DNA of 11,044 bases from Kiritimatiellia bacterium (GTDB lineage Bacteria; Verrucomicrobiota; Kiritimatiellia; RFP12; UBA1067), in the NCBI GenBank assembly GCA_017959645.1, contig JAGDAE010000087.1, forward strand, positions 1-11,044. Direction: 5' to 3'. Shown piece after piece: positions 6,418 to 11,044 of this stretch (its first letter is position 1; every line of letters begins with the position of its first letter). Both the position numbers and the translations under genes were made by a program. The notes below the pieces were generated by a model. That model saw only the letters and a list, made by a program, of their open reading frames with translations. It made no database searches and was not told the DNA's origin.

Positions 6418-8611
6418 GGAAAGGCGCGAAGATCTCGTCCTGGCCGCAATCGTCGTTTCGGTTGCGCTGCATATCGGATTGATGTTCTACGCCCGCACCA
6501 GGGTAATGGTCAACGTCTCTCCGGCAGGCGAAGAAAAACGCCGCCGCGAAGCGATGCGCGTCGAAGACTACGTGCCGCTCGATCCCGAGCGTTTCGAGAC
6601 GATCCGCGACATAATGGCGTCAAAGGAAGCCCCCGAGGCGGAAACCGACGATCTTTCGGCGCCTGCCGACGCCGAATTGCCCGACGACCCCTCTAAGCAT
6701 TGGGACGGCGACATTCCCGTTCCGCAGGCGCCGGGGGCGGAATCGGTGCAGCGCCTCGCCGACGAGCCGGCGCGCTTCGAGATCGATCCTGTGAAGTTTC
6801 AGGGCGGTGAAACCTCCGTTCCGGAGCCGGCTTTCGACGTCTACGTTCCGCAAGGCACCGTCTTGACCGCCGCGCCGGCCGGCGATTCGTTCGGGCCGGT
6901 CGCGCCGGAGAGTTTCGGCATCGTGCCCGTGCAGGCGATGCCGGCGCCGGTGTTCAGCGCGGCGGAGGAGACCATCGCGCCGATCGACTCTTCGCCGGAA
7001 AACCAGGAATTCACGCCTTCGGACGAGGTGTATGAAGAGGTGGACGAGAAGATCGTCGAGGCCGAGAAGGAGGCTGTGCGCGATCTCGTCGAGAGTATCG
7101 ACGCGAAAGAACTCGACGAGTTCGTTTCCGTGGCGTCCACTGCGGCCGAGGAGGGCGGCTGGACCTATTTCAACGTAATGGTGAGTCCGCGGCTTTCGCT
7201 GGAAGTCGTGCCGAAAGACGTCGTTGTTCTGATCGACGCTTCCGGCTCGATTGGCTCCGACCGGCTCGCCAACTGCCGCAAGGCGGTGAAATCGATTTTG
7301 CGCACGGCGTTCAATTCCGGCGACCGGTTCAATCTGGTCGCGTTCCGCAACCGTTTCAGCTACGCCTTCAAGAACTGGCGCGAGTGCGACGCCGAGTCGT
7401 TTTCGCGGGCGGACAAGTGGCTTGCGAACCTGACCGCGCACGGGCGCACCGAAGTGTTCGAGACGATAAGTTCGGTGCTTACCCTGCCTCGCGATCCGGC
7501 AAGGCCGCTCATCGCCCTGGTGGTGACCGACGGCGACGCCAACGAGGGCGTGACGAGTACCGCCGAGATACTCTCGAAGTTCACCAGTCTCAACGATGGA
7601 CTCATTTCGGTCTACATGTACGGGGTCAAGGCCGGCGCCAACCGCGAACTCATCGACGTTCTCACGCGCGGCAACCGCGGCGAGAGCTTCATTTTCGACG
7701 GTAGCCGCTGGAACGCCGGCTCGAAGATAGAGGCGCTTTCGGAACGATTCCGGGATCCGGTAATGAGCGATCTCAGAATCGTATTTGCCGCCGGATCCCG
7801 GGCGGAGGCGTATCCGCGGCTTCTGAAGAACCTGTACCGTGGGGATGTCGTCGAGATAATCGGCCGCGTCCCGCAGGGTACGGAAAGCGTGTCTTTCTCG
7901 CTTCGCGGACTCAACGGCAAGAATCCGTACGAGGGATTCTTCACCGTCGACCTTTCTTCTTCCGCCCGCGACGGGACGATCGCCGGGCGCTGGGCGACGG
8001 AGAGCGAAATCGACCGCAAACTGAGGTCGCCCGGTGCTCGCGAGCGTCGTCATCCCGTGCTGGAACGTGGAGCGGTGGCTCGAACGCTGTCTCGACGAGG
8101 TTATGCCGGTGTTGCCGCCAGACTGCGAAGCGATCGCGGTCGACGACGGTTCCACCGATTCAACTCTGCAGATTCTTCGCCGTCGCGCCGCCGCCGATTC
8201 GCGATTGCGGGTCGTTCAGTCCGCCCACCGCGGCGTCTCGGCCGCCAGAAATCTCGCGCTCGACGCCGCCTGCGGCGAATATCTGTTTTTCGTGGACCCC
8301 GACGACGGCGTCGAGCCGGACTTTTTCTCCGCGATGCTGGCGGCCGCGAAAAACGCCGACTACTGCCTTTGCGCTTTCCGCTTCAGGGAAGGCGACGTTT
8401 TCCGCGATTCGCGGCTGAAGGGCGACTACCGGTACGGAAGCAACGAAGAGATTGTGCGGGAATATCTGCCGAGAATCTTCGGCTATTCGTTCGACGACGT
8501 CCGCCGTTGGTACGGAGGGGAGAGCCTTTTTTCGCGGCGCGAACTGGCCGGGGTCACCCGCGGATGCTTCAGGCGCGGGCTGATCGAGCGCTTCGGAATC
8601 CGTTTCGATGA
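6410..8611 (+). CDS. TonB-like anchored von Willebrand factor A protein (authentic part about 6410-8024; frame over-runs the next gene)
   Basis: Predicted ExbBD-coupled periplasmic transducer or adhesion protein. Residues 9-28 form one membrane helix holding Ser17-x3-His21 (VSVALHIGLMFY); TonB has Ser16-x3-His20, the contact with ExbB/ExbD. Residues about 30-230 are a long acidic, proline-containing linker. Residues about 265-470 are a vWA domain with a complete MIDAS: D276-A-S278-G-S280, T347 (GRTEV) and D374 (VVTDGDANEG). A beta-rich region runs to about residue 520. No TonB or TolA C-terminal domain is seen. Real-looking protein ends near residue 538 (EIDRKL). The frame then stays open to 8611 as an arginine-rich shadow of the glycosyltransferase gene. 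A TGA one frame over, at 8022-8024, just before that gene's start, is the likely true end, implying a one-base difference somewhere upstream. Domain calls are firm; function is inferred. Confidence 0.82.
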   Translation: MTKERREDLVLAAIVVSVALHIGLMFYARTRVMVNVSPAGEEKRRREAMRVEDYVPLDPERFETIRDIMASKEAPEAETDDLSAPADAELPDDPSKHWDGDIPVPQAPGAESVQRLADEPARFEIDPVKFQGGETSVPEPAFDVYVPQGTVLTAAPAGDSFGPVAPESFGIVPVQAMPAPVFSAAEETIAPIDSSPENQEFTPSDEVYEEVDEKIVEAEKEAVRDLVESIDAKELDEFVSVASTAAEEGGWTYFNVMVSPRLSLEVVPKDVVVLIDASGSIGSDRLANCRKAVKSILRTAFNSGDRFNLVAFRNRFSYAFKNWRECDAESFSRADKWLANLTAHGRTEVFETISSVLTLPRDPARPLIALVVTDGDANEGVTSTAEILSKFTSLNDGLISVYMYGVKAGANRELIDVLTRGNRGESFIFDGSRWNAGSKIEALSERFRDPVMSDLRIVFAAGSRAEAYPRLLKNLYRGDVVEIIGRVPQGTESVSFSLRGLNGKNPYEGFFTVDLSSSARDGTIAGRWATESEIDRKLRSPGARERRHPVLERGAVARTLSRRGYAGVAARLRSDRGRRRFHRFNSADSSPSRRRRFAIAGRSVRPPRRLGRQKSRARRRLRRISVFRGPRRRRRAGLFLRDAGGREKRRLLPLRFPLQGRRRFPRFAAEGRLPVRKQRRDCAGISAENLRLFVRRRPPLVRRGEPFFAARTGRGHPRMLQARADRALRNPFR
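8021..8036 (+). other. Suspected frameshift junction: off-frame TGA, Shine-Dalgarno GAGGT and GTG start
   Basis: TGA at 8022-8024 lies in the glycosyltransferase frame, one base out of the vWA frame. It overlaps GAGGT at 8023-8027, which is spaced 6 nt from the GTG at 8034. This stop/ribosome-site/start arrangement is what one expects between two operon genes, so the vWA gene probably ended here in the undamaged sequence. Whether the base change is a sequencing or assembly error, a real mutation or recoding cannot be decided from one sequence. Confidence 0.6.
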
Positions 8612-9032
8612 GAACATCGAGCTTTTCGAGGACGCCATGTTCAACGCCGAATATCTGCTGCACGCGCAGTCGATGGCCTGCGTCGACCGCGCGCTCTACC
8701 GCTGCACCGTGCGCGATTCCGGCGCGATGCGCACCGTGCCGCGCGATCCCCTGCGCTTCTGCCGCAACAAGCTCGCGCTTCTGAGGCGGCGCGAGGCGAT
8801 CGATTCCGGCGGCGGGCTCGCCGGAGTGTATGCGGCCAGCTGCGTGTTTTCGCTGCTGGAAGTGGTCCTCGCCACGGCAAAAGGCGGCCTCCCGCTCCGG
8901 GAAGGCCGGCGCATCGCCGGCGAAATGCTCGCCGACGGACGCGTCCGCGCGGCGCTGAAGGGGTTTCCGCTTTCCGTGCGCCGTCCGCTGCTCGCTGCGG
9001 CGGTGTGGGTTTTGAGGACTTTTTTCGCATGA
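8034..9032 (+). CDS. Family 2 glycosyltransferase (GT-A fold)
   Basis: Transfers a sugar from a nucleotide-sugar donor, in cell-surface polysaccharide or glycoprotein synthesis; 332 residues, cytoplasmic or membrane-associated. The N-terminus is classic GT2: SVVIPCWNVERWLERCL at 4-20, then D37-D38-G-S-T-D for nucleotide binding, GVSAARNLAL near 66, and the metal-binding D88-P-D90-D91 (FFVDPDDGVEPDFF). Residues from about 190 (ENIELFEDAMFNAEYLL) fit the acceptor half with the usual E-D pair. The GTG at 8034 has GAGGT 6 nt upstream and places the SVVIP strand at the N-terminus, so it is preferred over later ATGs. The vWA frame overlaps the first 578 nt; GT2 conservation there shows which frame is real. 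It is the last gene of the operon, with an 82-nt gap to the trpB start. Donor and acceptor are unknown. Confidence 0.92.
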   Translation: MLASVVIPCWNVERWLERCLDEVMPVLPPDCEAIAVDDGSTDSTLQILRRRAAADSRLRVVQSAHRGVSAARNLALDAACGEYLFFVDPDDGVEPDFFSAMLAAAKNADYCLCAFRFREGDVFRDSRLKGDYRYGSNEEIVREYLPRIFGYSFDDVRRWYGGESLFSRRELAGVTRGCFRRGLIERFGIRFDENIELFEDAMFNAEYLLHAQSMACVDRALYRCTVRDSGAMRTVPRDPLRFCRNKLALLRRREAIDSGGGLAGVYAASCVFSLLEVVLATAKGGLPLREGRRIAGEMLADGRVRAALKGFPLSVRRPLLAAAVWVLRTFFA

Positions 9033-9052
9033 TCGCGGCGGCAACATGCCGG

Positions 9053-9082
9053 TTGACAGCGCAAAAGCGTTTTTGCTATATT
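9053..9082 (+). promoter_or_regulatory. Sigma-70-type promoter for trpB2-HIT
   Basis: TTGACA at 9053-9058 is a perfect -35, and TATATT at 9077-9082 matches five of six -10 bases. An 18-nt spacer separates them, and TG at 9074-9075 gives an extended -10. A start point near 9089 would leave a leader of about 26 nt, too short for a trp attenuator or leader peptide. It is the clearest promoter in the window. Confidence 0.85.
9061..9076. promoter_or_regulatory. Operator-like palindrome in the promoter spacer
   Basis: GCAAAA-GCGT-TTTTGC is a perfect 6-bp inverted repeat with a 4-nt centre, placed exactly between the -35 and -10 boxes. A dimeric repressor bound here would block RNA polymerase. No regulator gene is in the window, so the operator role is inference. 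It is too short to be a convincing terminator stem. Confidence 0.4.
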
Positions 9083-9099
9083 GTGTACTGGCGCCTTCT

Positions 9100-9105
9100 G
9101 GAGGT
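9100..9105 (+). promoter_or_regulatory. Shine-Dalgarno for trpB2
   Basis: GGAGGT is 9 nt before the ATG at 9115. A GTG at 9109 in the same frame is only 3 nt away, too close, so the ATG is the start. Confidence 0.85.
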
Positions 9106-9114
9106 GGCGTGAAA

Positions 9115-10488
9115 ATGAAGAACGAACCGTACAAGACGTATCTGGACGAAAGCGAACTGCCGCAGGCATGGTACAACATGCGCGCGGACATGAAGAAGAA
9201 ACCGGCGCCGCTGCTAAACCCGGCGACTCTCGAGCCGGTGACGGCGGCGGAGCTCGAGCGCGTGTTCTGCAAAGAATGCGTACGCCAGGAGCTGGACAAC
9301 GACACCGCGTACATTCCGATACCGGAGCCGGTACGCGAATTCTACCGCATGTACCGCCCGTCGCCGCTAGTGCGCGCGCTCGTTCTCGAGAATGCGCTGG
9401 GAACCCCCGACCGCATCTACTACAAGTTCGAGGGTAACAACACTTCGGGTTCGCACAAGCTCAACAGCGCCATCGCCCAGGCCTACTACGCCAAAGAGCA
9501 AGGACTGAGCGACGTGACTACCGAGACCGGTGCCGGGCAGTGGGGGACCGCGCTTTCGATGGCGAGCGCGTTTTTCGGCCTCAAGTGCCACGTCTACATG
9601 GTCAAATGCTCCTACGAGCAGAAGCCTTTCCGCCGCGAGGTCATGCGCACCTACGGTGCCGAGGTAACCCCGTCGCCGTCGATGTCGACCGAAGCCGGCC
9701 GGCGCATAAACGCCGAATTCCCGGGAACCACCGGCTCGCTCGGCTGCGCGATCTCCGAGGCGGTGGAAGCGGCGCTGAAACTGCCGAATGCGCGCTACCT
9801 TCTGGGCAGCGTGCTCAACCAGGTCTGTCTGCACCAGTCGGTGATCGGACTGGAGACCGCGGCCGCGCTCGAAAAGCTCGGCGAAAAGCCGGATGTCATA
9901 ATCGGCTGCGCCGGCGGCGGATCGAACCTCTCCGGGCTGATCGCCCCGTTTGTCGGGCGCAAACTGCGCGGCGAATCCGACTGCCGCATCGTCGCCGTCG
10001 AGCCGGCCAGCTGTCCGTCGCTCACCCGCGGACGCTACGCCTACGATTTCTGCGATACCGCCAAGGTGTGCCCGCTCGCGAAGATGTACACGCTCGGCAG
10101 CGGCTTCATACCCTCCGCCAGCCATGCAGGGGGTCTGCGCTACCACGGACTGAGTCCGGTGCTCTCTGAACTCTACGACCAGAAGATAATCGAGGCCACG
10201 AGCGTCGGGCAGACGCGGGTCTTCGAGGCGGCGACGCTTTTCGCGCGGACCGAAGGCACGCTGCCGGCGCCGGAGTCGGCCCATGCGATAAGAGCCGCGA
10301 TCGACGAGGCGTTGCGCTGCAAGGAGTCCGGAAAGGAAGAGACGATCGTCTTCGGGCTCACTGGAACCGGATATTTCGATCTCAAAGCGTACGCCAGCTA
10401 CAACGACGGCACGATGGACGACACCGTGCCTAGCGACGAAGATCTCGAAAAGGGCTTCGCCGCATTGCCGAAAATGGAGAAAGCATGA
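9115..10488 (+). CDS. trpB: Tryptophan synthase beta chain, TrpB2 type (TrpB-like PLP enzyme)
   Basis: PLP enzyme that joins indole and L-serine to give L-tryptophan. At 457 residues it is the longer TrpB2 form (TIGR01415-like), not the roughly 400-residue TrpB1. The TrpB2-type N-terminal extension (YKTYLDESELPQAWYNM, then a stretch around PLLNPATLEPVT) precedes the catalytic core. The PLP lysine is Lys115 (NTSGSHKLNSA), the catalytic glutamate is Glu137 (TETGAGQWG), and the phosphate-binding loop is G267-G-G-S-N271 (GCAGGGSNLSG). All key residues are present. There is no trpA or other trp gene here, which is common for TrpB2, often thought to work alone in indole salvage. It has its own promoter, so it begins a new unit, and its stop overlaps the HIT gene (ATGA at 10485-10488). 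The activity has not been shown for this copy. Confidence 0.95.
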   Translation: MKNEPYKTYLDESELPQAWYNMRADMKKKPAPLLNPATLEPVTAAELERVFCKECVRQELDNDTAYIPIPEPVREFYRMYRPSPLVRALVLENALGTPDRIYYKFEGNNTSGSHKLNSAIAQAYYAKEQGLSDVTTETGAGQWGTALSMASAFFGLKCHVYMVKCSYEQKPFRREVMRTYGAEVTPSPSMSTEAGRRINAEFPGTTGSLGCAISEAVEAALKLPNARYLLGSVLNQVCLHQSVIGLETAAALEKLGEKPDVIIGCAGGGSNLSGLIAPFVGRKLRGESDCRIVAVEPASCPSLTRGRYAYDFCDTAKVCPLAKMYTLGSGFIPSASHAGGLRYHGLSPVLSELYDQKIIEATSVGQTRVFEAATLFARTEGTLPAPESAHAIRAAIDEALRCKESGKEETIVFGLTGTGYFDLKAYASYNDGTMDDTVPSDEDLEKGFAALPKMEKA

Positions 10489-10889
10489 AAAACGACTGCA
10501 TATTCTGCGCCATTGCCGCCGGGGAGATCCCCAGCTTCAAGATCTACGAGGACGAAACAGTTCTCGCCTATCTCGATATAAATCCGTTCTCGACCGGACA
10601 CACCCTGGTCATCCCCAAAGTCCACACCGGATGTCTGCTCGACACTCCAGACGAGACCATCGCCGCTATAATGTCCCGGGTGAAGAAAATCGCCGCGCAC
10701 ATAAAGACCGCGCTTCCGTGCGATGGCTTCAACATTCTGCAGAACAACGGCGAAGCGGCCGGACAGACCGTGAAGCATGTCCATTTCCATATCGTTCCGC
10801 GGAACGGATCTGGCGGGCTCGGGTTTGAAAACCACGCCGGCGATATGCAGGCGCTCGAAGAACTTGCCGGCCGTCTGCGCATGAAATAG
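10485..10889 (+). CDS. HIT-family nucleotide-binding hydrolase (HinT-like)
   Basis: A 134-residue histidine-triad protein, the normal size for the family. Members hydrolyse AMP-linked substrates such as adenosine phosphoramidates in the cytoplasm. The start carries C5-x2-C8 (DCIFCAIAAGEIPS), a zinc-site pattern of many bacterial HIT proteins. The fold follows with FSTGHTLVIPKVH, then FNILQNNGEAAGQ for nucleotide binding, and the triad H98-V-H100-F-H102 (HVHFHIVPR), where His100 is the expected nucleophile. The ATG overlaps the trpB stop, with GGAG at 10474-10477 as a plausible ribosome site, so translation is probably coupled. The link with tryptophan synthesis is positional only. The stop is TAG at 10887-10889. 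Confidence 0.95.
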   Translation: MKNDCIFCAIAAGEIPSFKIYEDETVLAYLDINPFSTGHTLVIPKVHTGCLLDTPDETIAAIMSRVKKIAAHIKTALPCDGFNILQNNGEAAGQTVKHVHFHIVPRNGSGGLGFENHAGDMQALEELAGRLRMK

Positions 10890-10891
10890 CG

Positions 10892-10918
10892 CCGCCCATT
10901 AGGGGGAGGTTTCTTTTT
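10892..10918 (+). terminator. Weak possible intrinsic terminator after the HIT gene
   Basis: CC(G)CCC and GGGGG can pair as five G-C pairs with one bulge around an ATTA loop. After AGG comes an interrupted T-run (TTTCTTTTT). The bulge and the gap before the T-run make this weak, but it sits 3 nt after the stop, where a terminator is expected. Confidence 0.3.
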
Positions 10919-10974
10919 CATACGAAAGAGAACGGCTCGGCGACGTGGGTACGATGGCCGGCGAAGGACCCTAT

Positions 10975-11018
10975 CATGGCGGTTTTCGAGTGCACCCATC
11001 CACTCGAAAAAGTCCATG
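10975..11018. repeat. Inverted repeat: 18-nt arms, 8-nt loop
   Basis: Arms at 10975-10992 and 11001-11018 are complementary at 15 of 18 positions. The inner ten pairs (TTTTCGAGTG against CACTCGAAAA) are perfect around CACCCATC. The left arm is an inverted copy of most of the 22-nt unit repeated to the right. The stem is followed by A and G, not T, so it is not a typical terminator on either strand. Confidence 0.75.
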
Positions 11019-11044
11019 GTTGCACTCGGAAAAGTCCAAGGTTG
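11001..11044. repeat. Two tandem 22-nt direct repeats at the window edge
   Basis: Units at 11001-11022 and 11023-11044 each begin CACTCG, carry AAAAGTCCA in the middle and end GGTTG. They differ at two positions (A/G at the seventh, T/A at the seventeenth base). The window ends exactly at a unit boundary, so the array probably continues. There are no spacers between units. Confidence 0.85.

Noticed and set aside
6620..8155. Long open frame on the minus strand (511 codons) opposite the vWA gene
   Set aside because: Its protein is rich in Arg, His and Leu with no family motif, while the + strand frame carries the vWA MIDAS and a TonB-like helix. Such shadows are common in GC-rich genes.
8034..8611. 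Arginine-rich C-terminal tail of the vWA frame as real protein
   Set aside because: It coincides with the conserved N-terminal half of the GT2 enzyme in another frame and has shadow composition. Kept only as a reported anomaly.
10975..11018. Hairpin as an intrinsic terminator
   Set aside because: The stem is followed by A-rich, not T-rich, sequence on the + strand, and by CCGCC-type sequence once the paired T's are used on the minus strand.
10954..11044. Possible start of a new gene at ATG 10954, open to the window end
   Set aside because: Most of it is repeat sequence and there is no well-placed ribosome site. The GGGGGAGG at 10902-10909 is about 45 nt too far away.
11001..11044. Start of a CRISPR array
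   Set aside because: The two 22-nt units are directly adjacent with no unique spacer, and no cas gene is present.

Overview
The window is a gene-dense, GC-rich (roughly 60% by eye) bacterial segment. Every recognisable gene lies on the + strand. It looks like one contig, because it opens inside a gene and closes inside a tandem repeat. No gene fixes the taxon. Isoleucine is encoded about as often by ATA as by ATC, which is unusual at this GC. There is a TrpB2-type tryptophan synthase beta chain, an Fe-S aldo/keto reductase, and an ExbB/ExbD/TPR/vWA cluster. I would guess a Gram-negative anaerobe, perhaps of the Verrucomicrobiota/Lentisphaerota/Kiritimatiellota side of bacteria, but this is a weak inference.

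Layout. (1) 1-851: the C-terminal third of glycogen phosphorylase. (2) 875-3612: an aldo/keto reductase with C-terminal ferredoxin motifs, overlapping by ATGA a large membrane protein. That protein joins a NapH-like membrane part, NapG-like 4Fe-4S clusters and a DUF1893 (TM1506-like) domain. (3) 3609-about 8024: ExbB-like channel, ExbD-like subunit, a 637-residue exported TPR protein, and a protein with a TonB-like N-terminal membrane anchor and a periplasmic von Willebrand A domain with a complete MIDAS motif. Each start overlaps the previous stop. (4) 8034-9032: a family 2 glycosyltransferase whose coding region lies under an over-running frame of the vWA gene. (5) 9053-9082: a clear sigma-70-type promoter with a palindrome filling its spacer, driving trpB2 and a HIT-family protein (overlapping by ATGA). 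(6) 10890-11044: non-coding, with a weak possible terminator, an 18-bp imperfect hairpin and two 22-nt direct repeats ending exactly at the window edge.

How the genes may work together. Genes from 875 to about 9032 form one tightly coupled operon, possibly continuing from glycogen phosphorylase, since only 23 nt and no visible terminator separate them. The most interesting part is the ExbB-ExbD-TPR-vWA set. The vWA protein has the Ser-x3-His membrane helix pattern of TonB at nearly the same residue numbers, followed by a long acidic, proline-containing linker. This suggests a proton-motive-force-driven transducer that ends in a metal-dependent adhesion domain instead of the usual TonB or TolA C-terminal domain. 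The TPR partner resembles CpoB/YbgF. The role of the redox genes at the front of the operon is unknown.
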